From: Rhynochetos jubatus
Lineage: Eukaryota; Chordata; Aves; Eurypygiformes; Rhynochetidae
Direction of reading: 5' to 3'
Length of the DNA stretch: 64,000 bases
Assembly: GCA_027574665.1 (NCBI GenBank)
Contig: CM050654.1
Coordinates: forward strand, 33,561,722 to 33,625,721
The number at the start of each line of letters is the position of its first letter. The stretch's first letter is position 1. The translations under genes were made by a program, and so were the position numbers. Of the stretch, positions 37,241 through 50,215 are shown one piece after another. The notes below the pieces were generated by a model. It was given only the letters and a program-made list of their open reading frames with translations, ran no database searches and had not been told where the DNA came from.

Positions 37241-39839
37241 AAGCTTAGTTTAAATTCGTGTATGTTAATAACAGTGTTCGTTCCGTCTCTGCTATAACAC
37301 CGTACTTGGCAACATTTTAAGCATTATAAAGAGTCATACTGTATAATGAGTGAGATTATAGAGTTGAATGGATTTGGAAGCCAAGACTGGCCTAATAGAA
37401 CAAATAACGCAGACCCTGTCATTAACCCTCACCTCCCTTTCCTGCCACACCCCACAGGGTGGGTGCTGCATCACAGCCGGACAGCCTGAACTGGGCAGTG
37501 CCTGCTCCCTCTTCACATGCCCCATCCTCACACCTGTGAGGAGAGAGCCAGGATCTACACCCAGAAGAAGTAAGTGTAACTCCAGTTCAAATATTCGTTT
37601 GACCTTACTTCAACCAAGATGAGATGGTCCTTGATGTTTCAATATACTGGAGGGGGTAGAATCACATCCCATGCTATGACATTCCTTCTTGAGAGAAATG
37701 GCACTAGAATGGGTTCTCAAAACTATTGCTGAAAATGCCTAAATACTGCTTTTTTTCTGGGTCTTTGACAGTGAAGAGTATTTTCCATATTTTTACCTTC
37801 AGTGTACTGATAAAAAGGGAGAAGCAAGACAGGATTTATCACTGCTTGAAGCTTCAGGAGTCAGCTCAAGTTTTACTTTAATCTTTGCAAACTTGTGAGG
37901 AGTTCCAGGCTCAATCACTAGAACCCAGCAATAACGATACAAAAATCAGTTCTTCAGATAGGTGTTGCAGTAATAAGACACTGAAACCGTTTCCCTGTCA
38001 CTGTGCCAACAAGAGCTGGAAGTGAATGTTCCATCTCCCAATGCCTCTTGCTACCAGTGTAGATACAGTCAGACGTCTGGTGAATTTATTCGGTTCATCC
38101 ATCGACTGACCGTTCCAGTTGCCTCCATAAAATGATGTGGGGAGAGATGTGTGTACCACAAAACAACAATGGCACAAGAGCAATGCAACCCAACAAGCCA
38201 TAAACACCAGTGAAACTAATGACTGCAGCAGGTATCATAAATAGCTTCCTCGGACAGAAGGAGCTACAGCCATCTTCTTACCTAAGGGCTGAAGCAAGAG
38301 GGCTTTTGGGAATCCAGAGTTCCCACTACCTTTTCCTGAAAAAAAAAACCAGTAAAATACCTCTTCTGGGACAACGCCCTTCTGTTCAGCAGTTCTGTAG
38401 GGGGCTATACTGGACAAGACACAACAGAAGTGTTGCTTTCTCTGAAGGCACCAACACATGGGAGGAGAAATGCTTTTAAATTGTTGAGCACAGAGGGGCT
38501 GAGGTTCCCCCCAGCCTGACCTGTGTGAGGAATAAAGTCCCTGGAAGGAGCAAGCCCAGGGTTGTTCCTAGTGTTTCTATTACTTTTCATTGACTGCAGC
38601 AGAAGCTCTACCTAGTTACACCTGTGATGAATTTGTCCTATCTGCTGTAGACATTACTAAGGAGTGTTTATTACAGATTGGTATGCAATGGTGTCTTCTC
38701 CGTAATCCTCACAAGTAGGTCCCATAAAATGTGTGTTGATGACAAGGATCAGCCTAAGATTTAACATCCTTGCCTTTGCTGGGTGTCTTGCCATCTTTTT
38801 TTTTTAAACGTAGTGTGGTTGGTGAGTTAATATATACAGCTATTCAGAACTATAAATGACTATTTATCCTGCAGCCAGCTAAAAAGGTTCAAACTATATC
38901 ACAAATGAGGGTATACCAGGAAAATGGCTAACTGTGGTCTTTAATTTGTCAATAATGATTTTAGACCATGACCCCTAATAGGACACTGTCACTTGTGCTG
39001 TGATTTATGCCTAGTGTGATGACATCAGTACCAATACTGCTGATAAAAGAACACTTATATTGAAGCAAACAGGATGATGAATGGAGTACAAGTCTACTTA
39101 CTCAGTTCATTACTGACTCTTCTGTTCACCACAGAGCTAATGTAGCGAGTCATTGTCTGCCTTGGGAGTATTTTGCAGGTTGAATTTAATGGCACAAGTG
39201 TGTGATATGTACTTCAGCCCTGGTGTTTGAAATGGCACAGTCATAGATTAGAGATATATGCATGTTGGATAGTTTATGTATCAAACAGAAAATAACTGTA
39301 TGTTGAATTTTTAAACAGAAAACAGCTAGAAAGTACTTCTCTTGTTTTTACTGCAGAATTTCCAAGGTTTATGAGAGCACTTAATTCCCCAACAAGTTCA
39401 ATTTCTGCCTATGTTTTATAGAGTGGACAAAAATAGCAGTAACATTACCAGCACAGTTAAATATGACACACATGCTTTTTAAAGGTGCACAGAGTTGGTT
39501 GGGTTTTTTAAAAAAAGTTTGCTACTGTGAAGGCAGGAGCATTAATATATAGCCATCTTTACAAAAGCTTTCCTTAGCAAACATTTGATACCGAAACCTT
39601 TGCTGAAGTCAACAATGCAAATGTTAACATTAACCTTAATCAGACCTATTTCCTAAGATATAAATGCTATACTAATGAAGGAGACTGCCAGCATAATCAG
39701 GAGAGCAAAGAAATCCCCCAGGACTCTTCAAGCGTGTGTATGTCACCAATAATTCTCCTAACCCTTGAGTGCTAGTGACTTTGAATGTAGAGAAGGGGAG
39801 GTAAATGCAGTTTTATTAGTGCAGTTTTATTGCTACGGC
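37241..39839. other. non-coding DNA, nothing recognised
   Basis: No gene or repeat that I can name. A GC-richer part near 37425-37570 (CACACCCCACAGGGTGGG and neighbours) has frames on both strands without domains. Overlapping frames of 60-90 codons around 38210-38590 are likewise unsupported. Confidence 0.65.
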
Positions 39840-40010
39840 CAGCTGCACTCTTTTCTCTATAAAAGGTAATTACTTCCAATAGTAACAAGCTAATTGATTG
39901 CTAATTAAATCAATTGGCACACTAACCGCTGTCAGAAAGTGACAGATTAGCTGGTCACATGACAGTGTGTTAGTAATGAAAAGTGGACATGGTCTGAGTG
40001 TGATTGACAC
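39840..40010. promoter_or_regulatory. candidate conserved regulatory element, homeodomain-motif cluster
   Basis: Within about 50 bases lie GGTAATTAC, CTAATTGATTG, CTAATTAAATC and CAATTGG. AATTGATT (39892-39899) and AATCAATT (39908-39915) are perfect inverted repeats around the spacer GCTAATTA. The flanks carry GTGACAG, GGTCACATGACA, a GTTAGTAATGAAAAG piece and TGATTGACAC (a PBX/MEIS-like core). TAATTA/TAATTG are homeodomain core sites and TGACAG is a TALE-family core. That the block is an enhancer is inference from motif density. AT-rich DNA produces some of these by chance. Confidence 0.3.
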
Positions 40011-41460
40011 AGCAGATGAAAAGTGATTTGGGATCTCCTAGGTGGTCATGAAGAGGGCATGGAAAACATGATTGATTCAATGGTGACTGTCAGGGAGGAA
40101 ATGAGAATTGAATGGGATTCAGTGTTGCCCTGGAACCTCACCACATGATGCTCCAAGTGTTTTCACATGTAAATAAGCTAGACAGGGCTTTCTGGCAAAT
40201 GAAAGGCAGGATGGGGGAGGAAAATGGGTGGAACAGAAAGTGAAAGTCAGATCAACTGAACTTATTTAGAAACTGCAGTTTGCTTTGCAAAGTGGAAACA
40301 AACTCAAAAATTTTTAATGGATATATACTTCTGAGTGTCAGTATTTCAGTGACTAAGGGTATGTCCCAGTGTGTTATTTTCATTAATTGTGAAGGTTTTT
40401 TAATTAGCTTATGAAGGCCATCATAGAAAGAAAAATAATTTTTAATGTTACTTTCGTTTCAGAACATTATATACTTTACAAAACAAAGGAGAGGAAAATG
40501 GAAATGATTTGATACTATTAATATTGTACTGAAAAGCACATATACAATCACATATATATCCCTCTTTCTGTCTCTTAGGTATATATTTATATGTATATAA
40601 AGTTTAACAAGGTCATTATCATAAAAATGAATTGACTTAAAGATTAAAAGCTAATCTCATATTCAACATGTATTTATTTCCAAAACTTAGTATTATAAAG
40701 TAGTCGATATTAATATCTCAAAGCCCAGTTTTAAAGCAGAATGGGAAAATGTTGCTAATATTTTTTTCTGAAAGACATTCCAGAGTTATTGCCTTCAACC
40801 TTGAGTAAGAGTTTCCAAAACACCAACATTTTTATGTAGCCTTTGAGTAAGAAATTCTCAGTTAATAGCAGCAGCTCCTAACAAATGCTGACATTTAACT
40901 GTAACTGTGAAGGTATTATCCAGATACATCTAAAAAGGAGACAATTATTACGGTTTTATTAACGTCTAAGGTGGTATGAGCCAGGGCTTGTGTGCTTTAT
41001 TCATCCTCTCTGAAGGGAACTGGCACTGTTACGGACAAGGGCTGTTTGGCAGCGCACCCAAAGCCAGCTATTCCTTAGGGCGTTTCCTGATAGCAGAACC
41101 CAGACCAGCATTGTTGTATGCGATGTGTGGACACAGTAATTAAAACCCTCTATTTTTTAAAAAAAAAGGAAATGGGACTTCTGGACTCATCCCTTTTCTC
41201 ATATTGCCGTAGCCAACTTCTTTCAGGAGGGTGTGGGAAAGAGGTGCCACTAGTAATGACTGACTTTCTGTAATAAAGAAGTCAGAATAAAGATTCACCT
41301 CTTTCCAATGTCATAGCATCTGGTCAAGTCACTGCATGAAGCCATGACTGGCTGGGAAGAGACGTATACACCATCTAGAGGCTTTCATTTTGGCTAACTG
41401 GTGGAAAGTGGGAGTAGAAAGATACAGGTGATGTTTTGTGCCTTAGTTTTTGGCCACACG

Positions 41461-41522
41461 ATTCACCAGTGCAAATCAACATAGTCTCACTGCAGTGAGT
41501 GGTGGGATCTGGATCTTCAGCA
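41461..41522. repeat. possible relic of a palindromic dispersed repeat
   Basis: ATTCACCAGTGCAAATCAAC, ATAGTCTCACTGCAGTGAG, then GGGATCTGGATCTTCAGC. This parallels the arm CACCAGTGTAAATCAGCATAGCTCCATTGAAGT and an end block GGATCTGGCCC of the family suspected at 32521 and 60888. The centre, CACTGCAGTG, is itself a 10-base palindrome. Confidence 0.4.
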
Positions 41523-42685
41523 AGAGTAAAAGGCAACGTGCATGTTCTACCTCCCTTAACTCTTGCTGTCCTATGCGTGGCACTCATCAGCTCCTGTAAC
41601 TTCACATTTCTGCTTCCTTCTTTCTGTTTTTGAATGGATGTTAACAAGCATCTCCTTCTAACAAGTACGTACTACCCCAGAGAAAGAGAAGGAGGACCTT
41701 CATTCACAAGGATTTTAATTAATTTAATCCAAATAAGCTCAGATTTCTGAGTTCATTTCTCCCTACGACACAAAAATTAAAGCAAAAGGAAAAATACTGG
41801 TAAGAATCCTACCCAAACAAATTATCCTAACACTTTATTGCTGTGCCTGAATCCATAAATTCTTATGTAAAATTATGCTGCAGATTATGCTGTAGCCTTA
41901 GAGGACCAATAAGCACCACCCCTAGTTAGGCAAAGCAAATGTTATAGGAATATAACAGTATTTTGACAGAACCCATTACAGGGTCATTACTTCCTCTGAA
42001 TACTCCTTTTGTAAATCCAGTTTATAGATTATGAAGGATCTTCCCTGTCAAAGAACTTTCTATTAGGATGAGTATAACTGGTGAAATTATTTCTTGATAT
42101 TAACTTTTTCAAGGATGTTTGTTCTTGCTCTTATGAATGATCCTTTCACTTTCATGTGTCCATTCTTAACCACTTACACAAAAGAAAACAAAGTTCATGC
42201 ACACAAGTTATTAGATACTGTTTTTTTCAAATACTCTTAGTCATGAAACATTTTATCTTCTTTTTCAGCCAAGTCTTTTAGATCTATAAACAAGAATGGG
42301 CATTGCATATAGAGATATGTTTTGTCATTTATCTCATTCAGTAAATCAAACCCCAGAAGTTATGAAATATTACCAGCAAAAGAAATCATGCAAGCATTTT
42401 GGCATCGAATTTCAAGCCAGGCTAACTTCTAAACATGGTAGCAGTCAGTAATGAGTCATAAAAATCTTTCCCTGTTATATAGCAAGGAATTGCAAAAAGC
42501 TGTGTAAGTTTCACAGAAAGCATTAGAATATCTCTCTCAACTTTGTAATGTTTATTTTTGTCTTTTAAGGTGAACTACTAAACTTTCTTTTCTTATAATG
42601 AAGACTTTTTCCCACCTGATCGCAACACAGTTAGCGGGGCTGAAATTACCACCCACACTCCAGGTTTGATCTGTCAGAACAGCTC

Positions 42686-42699
42686 AAAAAAAAAAAAAA
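42686..42699. repeat. A(14) homopolymer
   Basis: Fourteen consecutive A. No upstream retrocopy that could own it as a tail was recognised. Confidence 0.9.
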
Positions 42700-44649
42700 T
42701 TCCCAAGTTCCTACCTCAAAGAACTCAGACTTATGAGTCAGGTCACGCAGAGCTGGGACTGATACAGATACAGAGAAAAGTCCTTTTTATGTTTTCAATC
42801 TTTTTACCTCACCCGTTCAATCGGCCTCCGGGAGTTACTCTGGGAGTGCGTAACAAGGCCTGCATGTACGCATGGGTGACAAGGCACACACCAGGGTTTG
42901 GGCAAGCTGAAGGGAATGGTAGCGGGGGAGGTCTGGAAGAAAGTTCATGGGTGAGACCTGCACCACTGCAGGTGTAGCAAGCTGGTACCCAGCCAGCTCC
43001 AAGATCCACCAGCCCCAGCAGTTCTTCCCCATTCCCATTATCCAGCAAAGCTCGTGGTGCTACTGCTAATCGTGCGACAAGTGTGTCCAACTTGGAAAAC
43101 ATGCCTGAGCCAGTTATTGGAACACGGCCAGCTCTCCTTGGCAAAGTTTTCCTACAAAACCATGAAAACTAGAAAACTATTTTTTGTTTTCTTTCACGGT
43201 TTGACGCTTGCAAACTGAGTTGATTTTAGGAACTATGCATTGGGTGCCTGCAGCTAAGTCCCAGACTTGGCATGCTGGGCAGCAACCTAAATCTTCTTTC
43301 ACCACCTCTCTTGAAACAATCAATACACTGATTTACACACCCAAACATGGACTCAGGCTCCCCACGTAGGCACAAGAGCATGAAAATCTTGGCCCTAGCT
43401 ATTCACTCACAATCTCAAATGGAAAATGTGTCTTGTATTTGGAAGAGAAGTTATGTTACTTGACACTCGTTCCAATGTTTAAGGTCATCTTTCCTCACGA
43501 TTAAGTCAGAATACAGGAAGAAGCTGTAACAAGGATCCTGTCCCTCAGCGCGTTGCAAATATGTCCTTTCGGCAAAATAACAAGGAATGGAAGGGGAAAG
43601 AAATATTACCACAGCTTGACATGCTACCTCGCTGATAGAAATAAAATGGAATTAAACTTGTGTGGATTCAACAAGGCTGCCATTTACAAAATAAAACTAA
43701 CCATTGGGTTATTTTAGGTCACAGAGCTAATTCCTTAATATACTGATCAAACTGCAAATGGAAGAGATGCTTCAATAAATCTAGAGCTATCTCTAAATTC
43801 AAGATCAGATCAACATGGTACCTGGTTGCCTGCTTCCATGGGTGTAACTACACCATTCCATCAGTTATAACCAATGACTTGTCTATTTGGGACATTTGGG
43901 AAAGATAAAGCAAATCCACTGAAGGGGTGAAGTCAATACAACATAAATTAAAGCATGTCAAATCCCTATGTAAATGCTTTCGGCTAAAGAGGCTTTAGAT
44001 TAGATGAAGCCTTCATATCCAGATTAACCTACACACATTGACACCGTAAGTTTCCTTTATTTGCCTTACTTTTTTCTGAGCATCCACAAACAGACAAGTT
44101 GTCTTATGGTCATAAGCTGTAGGGAAAGAAAACCTATGATTTATATCAAAGACTTTAAATAAACCCCACAGTGATACCCTTGGTACATTTAGTGACAAAA
44201 TTCCCATTGATTTCAGTCATGTCTTTTACCTCAATCTTTTGGAGTTTATTTTAGCAGAAAGGAGTCTGAGGAGCTGGCAGGCTTTATCTGCAATCTATTG
44301 TTCAGCAGGAAAAGAAGAGCAATAATCTGACCCTGTTTATCTGAGTGTCAGGATTGCCTCTCCCCAATGATATGGAAATATATTCTGAAAGTATTCCCAG
44401 CCACAGTCTTGGGTCTAATCTGACTTTTTTTGGTAAGAGTTCTTAAAGACACACAAATTAGTGCTGCCTGGGCATCACTTAACATAGTCAACCACATGTA
44501 ATATCTGTGTCTGCTGTGTAAAATGAACCCCAAAAGGGTAACATCACGTATAGGTGGAGCTTCAATGCCACTCTTACCTGCTCTCCACCTGCTTTGAATA
44601 CAGCCACTTGCTCCCTGTTGTGAAACTCAGGGGGTTTTTTTTAATTCTT

Positions 44650-44705
44650 TGGACTTGATCCAAAACTCGTTAGAACCAGCATGAATGGACTTTGCATCAT
44701 GACTT
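44650..44705. repeat. weak palindromic-repeat-like relic
   Basis: GGACTTGATCCAAAACTCGT followed by GAATGGACTTTGCATCATGA. This resembles the GGCCTGATCCAAAGCCCATT start and mirrored GGGCTTTGGATCAGG end of another old sauropsid palindrome. It lies just upstream of the LINE relic and may be unrelated to it. Confidence 0.3.
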
Positions 44706-44789
44706 TAATTAAAGCCTTTCACAGCCCCAGCCCTCTGTTTCACCCTTGCTGAACCACTCTTACCTTTGTTTCTTCTGCTATTGACACCA

Positions 44790-45430
44790 ATTTTATCCAT
44801 CCCCACATAGCCTGTTCAGAGATGACTTTTTCAATTACCATCAACTGCCATCCCTACGCTAATAATTCACTGATCTACATGTCTCTAGACCTATCTCTGT
44901 GTCCAAATTAAGCTCTTGGCCTGCCTCTTTAACATCCTCTGGTGTTTAACTATCACCTAAAGTTCAGCATGGCAAAAACTTAATTCTTAACCTTTCCTTC
45001 CACGCTTTCTCTGTCACTTTCTTTGTTATTAGCAATACCACCATCCTAACAGATTCGAACCATAATCCTGGTGTTAACTTTGACACATCAATCCTCAGAT
45101 CTTTGGATGCCTGGTTTGCCTAAATCTGGCTGGTCTAGCATCTCAATCTCATATTTATGGGGTCTCTCCAAGTGACTCAAGTTATCTTACCTCTCAATTA
45201 ATGCAATATCATTTTCTCAGACCCCAAAAAGATGCAAACTTACTCCACTCCAGTAAGAATGCTACCAAAAAGAATGATTTTCTACCTGGTTTCTTTGACT
45301 GTGCCTTTTTCTTCCTGAGTCAGATATGAAGAGCACTTCTCTTTCCAAGCCTTTCACAGACTCCTGCCAGTGCATCTACTGCCTCATCCTCACTACTGAA
45401 ACATCAGCTCACATCTCGGTCCTTTTATAA
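44790..45430 (+). pseudogene. decayed L2/CR1-clade LINE reverse-transcriptase relic
   Basis: Read in shifting plus-strand frames, this stretch follows the C-terminal half of an L2/CR1-clade reverse transcriptase. At 44855-44866 the codons give Tyr-Ala-Asn-Asn, where the catalytic Tyr-Ala-Asp-Asp is expected, followed by a Leu-Ile-Tyr-Met-Ser segment like the usual TQLYLS. About 100 bases on comes Leu-Lys-Phe-Ser-Met-Ala-Lys-Thr, like LKLNxxKTE, then Phe-Leu-Thr-Phe-Pro. At 45067-45084 Pro-Gly-Val-Asn-Phe-Asp stands for the conserved LGVxFD. Around 45195-45265 there are echoes of LDYCNAL and of LQxxQNAAAR. Both catalytic Asp codons now read Asn, and multiple stops and frameshifts are present, so the element is dead. 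Family assignment between L2 and an old CR1/L3 lineage is open. Ends are approximate. Confidence 0.6.
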
Positions 45431-48400
45431 ATCTTCATCAAGTTTTTGTGGTTACTATGCTTTTGTGTAATTAGAAAGTGCCCACCATAAATATGCAGAA
45501 GTGTCTCATTATCAAACTTGTGGGGAAAACCAAAAACTGACAGCGGTCAGATTGCTTGATCATTCATACAAGAAGTGTTTCATTGCTGCTTCTTACTCCC
45601 TTTTTGACTGTATCCACTTGCTGTCTCTTATCGCATAGCTGTATCACAAGATTTCTGGCCAGTGTCTGTTTTTTGCTTTGCACTCACGCAGCCTCAAGGC
45701 AAAAAGGTCTTTAGACATTGTGATAATATTAATCCATAGGAATATTTGTTAAGATTTTGAAAAGGTCAGAAAGCACATGTTACAAAAGAACATATTTTTG
45801 GTACTTTAAATCATTGGCCCAATGATCGAACGTGACTAATATTTAAAAGTAAAATAAATAGATGAATGTTTGTATAGCACCCAGGTGATGAGTCCCTGAT
45901 TGCACTGGGTCCTTCAGGTACCCAGGTACAGTTAAATAACAGAATCATCTCACCACTGAAAAGAACAAGTTTTTAATGCCAGTGCTTTATGGCAAAGGAT
46001 ATGAGAATGAATGAAATGTTTGCTTAATGTAACTTCCACAGAGAAATGATTTATAATAACGCACCATGTATTCTACATTTAGGTAAGGCTTTTTTCGGTA
46101 GCACACAGACCAGGCTTTAGGCTTCAACATTTTGTGTCACAAAAGCACCAGTTTTGTATGTCCCAATGTACAGCCAGGTCCACCCCGAAGTGGTACCAAA
46201 TGTTCATTTTAGGGATATCACTACCATCACCTTCTCCCACCCCACATTACTGCCTTCTGCTCCTGCCTTCTCTGCAGACATGATCAGTCCAGGCTTTGTG
46301 CTGCACCTCATTTCTAATGTCTGTGTGCTCAGAGGGTAGAGCTGTGCACTGACCTGTCTTTTCCCTATGTTTATCACTGTGACTACACCCTCCCATAATC
46401 CAGTACGTTGTAGTTACTAACACAGAAGAGATCAGAGGTCACAGGGCAATAGCTGTCACAAAGCTTCCCTTCCAACTCAAGCTTCTGAGTCAACACAGAA
46501 TTCCTACAGCAGCAGAGTCACTTCTGCAAGCTGCTCTTGTATCTAAAGGAAATAACTTGGTGAGGAGGAGTAGAATTGGTATTTCTAATGAAGGGAAGTC
46601 AAACCATCACCTCTGTTCAATCCTTACCAATATCTAATTTCCTTACAGTAAATACTTGGGGTGATTTTTCTATTAGGTGCACAGTAGAGAAATGTGCTGT
46701 GGTGAGGGTTACATATCGGCTTGCGAAGAAACTTCACCATTAAATATTAAGTACTTATAAGTTGTCAAGCAGCTTTGGTACTTAGCAGGTAGTAAATGGA
46801 GACAACCAGAGGATCCATTTCAACATAACTCCACTCTGAAATCAATTGGAAAGTGAAGAATTTTATCCCATTTTATATCCTCTCCAACATCCCAGCCAGA
46901 AGTTCCCTGGCCTGTGTAACACGTTCCTTATCTTCTGTGTTCCTCATCTTCCTTCTCTGACCTTTCCCAGTTTCTGCTTTATGGTCTTTCAAACACAACA
47001 TTCAGGACATGGGAACTCAGATCTACACAAGAGTATGAAGATGTTTTTGGTTGGGTTTTTCCTCCACCCCCTGTGTTTTGTATTAACTTTTGACATTCTA
47101 CTTTCTCTTTTAATGTGGAAAGTCTATATTAGTGGTTTCTTTTTATGTGCTGAAGCTGATACTGAGAGACAAGTAAGAAATTGTATGAAGGACATTGCTG
47201 CAGGTCAGTGCAGTCTGGGGCTTTCTTGTATACATGGCAAAGGACTGAGATCTCAGATACAGTAATAATGATCACAGGGTAAAATCCAATTGAAACAGTA
47301 CAGATGTAAAAACAAGATGTAATTAAGGAAGGATTAAGGGTGGAAAGGGACAGTTAAATTTTTGTACTTTTCACTGAAGATAGAGAGAAAGTGGCATGGG
47401 TTAGTCCCAGGCATATGGGGAACAATTGCTGCCTGGAGCCCATGCAGCAGCTCTGCTAGCCCTGCTCTGCTGTATTCCTCCTGCTCTGCCACTGCTGGGC
47501 ATCATCTGCTGTTTGTGCCAGATAGTGGGGTGGTTTTCTATGACGCAGACAAAAAATCCTGCCAAGGATCTAACTCCAAACACTTCAGTAGAGTCCCAAG
47601 GCAGCTTTTAAAATTAGATTTTAGCAATAAAAGGATGAGGCTGTAAATCTCCACAAACTACTTGCTGCAGATTTTTAATGAAAGTGGGACACATCGAGTT
47701 CACTAAAGATAACTAGACTCGATGCTTGGGCTAGAAAGTCCATCATTCACCCAAGAAAGCAGGCTGCAGACAAATCTATTCTCAGAATGAAAACACGCAG
47801 AAGACAGTTTGGTGAAAGCAGTTTTGGAAAGGGTTTTGGACTGCTTTGGGCTGGGAACAATTCTGTTATTTAGGCAACAAATGACAAGTTTCCTTTTTAA
47901 GAGGTCATCTGGTTTTATTTTGAACCCAGACTTCCTTGGCTTAATAGCTGCAATGCATCCTATTTGCTGTAAAGCAAATTGAATAGATTGAGATATCCTA
48001 AAAAGACAACTGCATCTTACTGTGAACATTTGACTGCCAAGTATGTGTCCAAAAAAAAGCTATTCTGCATAGATGTGGACATAAAGATCAGTAGTTGAAT
48101 CCTATTTTTTCTTATTTTAAGCTAAGTGCCTTATTTTTATATTCCATCTATAGCTGGGTAAGTGCTGGACACTTGAAGGGTACCAAAGACCTCAATGAAA
48201 ACAGATTAACTTCTGAAAATCTGCTTTTAGGCATCTACCTCTATCAGCCTCCATCTGTATGGGACTTCATTTCAAAGAGGTAAATTCCTTTTGCACAGGA
48301 AGAGATTGGCCTTGAATGATCAACTATGTAAAAGAAGAGAGCACAGACATTTAAAAATCATCCAGAGAAGATGGTAAAGCTTTGCCCAAGAAATGAGATA

Positions 48401-50215
48401 TGAAAGAGGAAATTCTCAACTCTGTCTGAGAGGTCTCAAAACAATATTACTGCCCCAGCCACTAAATTTTAACTTCAGCTGTCAGGAAAGTAAGAAACTT
48501 TTCAAAAACACATTTGGGATTAATTTGACCAGAGACAGAACATGCAGTAGTGAATGGACTAGGAAAGTAAATCTATTAACTGCTGCTAAGAACACAAATA
48601 GGAGTGGATGTTCCACGAAGCTTGTAGAGTTAGGCAGTAGTTGAGCAGGAGGATTTAGGATTAAACGTTTGGATTTAGGGCTCAGGCATACTCAGGCAAG
48701 CAGAGCACTAAAACAAGCTTTGGAGTATCAGTGACTGTTTGACACAGCTGACTTCTTAGCCCACTGTAAATGTAAATGCAATCAAATGAGCTTGGCCTTG
48801 TCTGAAGATGAGGAAGAAGGCTTTGCTAACTCAGCTCCATGGTTGTCATGAGAGGTAATTTCCATCCATGGGCAGTTAGCACAGATGAGCTGATGCACTG
48901 TTACCGATTATTCTGTGTTATGTTTGAGCACTCTGGCAGGTGACTTGCCCCAGTCTCTCACGAGAAGATCAGCTCTTATTTGGAGGAGGCCATCAAGAAG
49001 TTTGTTCGGAAACAGGACAAGTTCTCTTTGGTGTTCTCACACAAACATTTCTTATACCTGTTTGTTACTTTGCCATGCTCTATTCTTGCCATTCCTTTAA
49101 TTTCCACTAAATTTTTCTTTTAAAATCACCTGTTTTCTTTAGATACATGGTTAGTACAGTTCATTCAGTACTGTTAAGATTTTCCTATAGTCAGCCTATA
49201 TTAGTGTAGATAATCCAAAGGAGAGTCATTTTGTGATGACAGGGAGGTTGTAATGATCAAGAAGAGACCACAGCTGGCATTAGCAAGGCAGTCAGAGATT
49301 AGAAACTCATTAACGTGTGGTTACAAAGCTTCTCTTGAATGTGACATTCAAGCCCCAAGTTGTGATATTTATTATCCTTGTTTGATGCTGGAGAACAATC
49401 AATATCATTTGCTTATTGGTTACCTACCAAGATTGAGAAGTTTCCATTCATAACGGATAATGAATCACACACTGAAGAAGTCCCTCTCCCGTACGAGTAT
49501 AATTAAATATTGCATTAGCTGATCAATAATAATGGGGGTTATGGGACAGTCTGCCATTAGCCTGATGACAGGAGCAGTTTAATTTTTTAAATTTGTCTTT
49601 GAGGAAAGGTAGAAAGATAATTAAGATTTTGAAAAACAAACAAAAAAGAGAAGTATGCAGATTTATAAGACCTTATTTAAGCAGGGAATTGAATTATTCC
49701 TTAGCATCAAACTGGCTCAAACCACCATGTTTTTTTAACAAGAACTAGGTGTCAACCCTTATTTTGAAATTCTTGCTCTACCTGAACATGAATTAGAACA
49801 AGAAAGGAAAAACTGACATTGCCAGTAAGAATAAAAATTAAATTTCACTTTTGTGCCCCCAGGAGGGGCCCCTTCAGCACAGGGGGAACTTGCACCTGTT
49901 ATGAGCACTGACAGCAATACTAAAGCTCATGCTCTGCATGCCCCAGTGAACACAACTCAGTCCAGGATATTTTTGTGCCTAAAGGGACAGAAGTGGGGAC
50001 TCACTTTGCCCAGCAGAATTTACCCACATAGACCCACTCCATCCTGTGTCCTTCTGAATTCGATACTGCTTTGCTTTCCAGTGTAGACTGGGTCATTAGC
50101 CTTTTTGATGACCAAATCCATTAGTAAATTACAGCCATTATATCAGGAAAACACAAGTCAGCTGAAGAGACATTAAAAAGGAGCTCAAATTTTGATTTAA
50201 CTTCCAATTTTAAGA
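45431..50215. other. non-coding DNA, nothing recognised
   Basis: The first few hundred bases may still be LINE 3' sequence, but I cannot follow it. The 139-codon frame 46846-47265 opens on a TTG and has no domain, despite a hydrophobic middle. Three other GC-richer bits (47400-47580, 48915-49000, 49850-50080) give short overlapping frames only. Confidence 0.6.

Larger units (their letters stand above)
40011..44649. other. non-coding DNA with minor repeat relics
   Basis: Contains a TA-rich stretch near 40535-40600, the repeat relic at 41461-41522 and an A-run at 42686-42699. A GC-richer part at 42800-43150 has frames of 103 and 111 codons on opposite strands, with no domain in either. Near 43336-43415, GGCTCCCCACGTAGGCAC and GAAAATCTTGGCCC look like another decayed sauropsid repeat, but too little remains to call it. 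Confidence 0.6.

Noticed and set aside
37425..37570. Possible additional MIR piece (GAGCCAGGATCTACACCCAG)
   Set aside because: A single short block resembling AGAGCCAGGATTCGAACCCAGG, and neighbouring MIR blocks are not present in order.
46846..47265. 139-codon plus-strand frame with hydrophobic stretches
   Set aside because: Opens on TTG. The Phe/Leu-rich segments follow from T-rich DNA and do not form a recognisable membrane protein.
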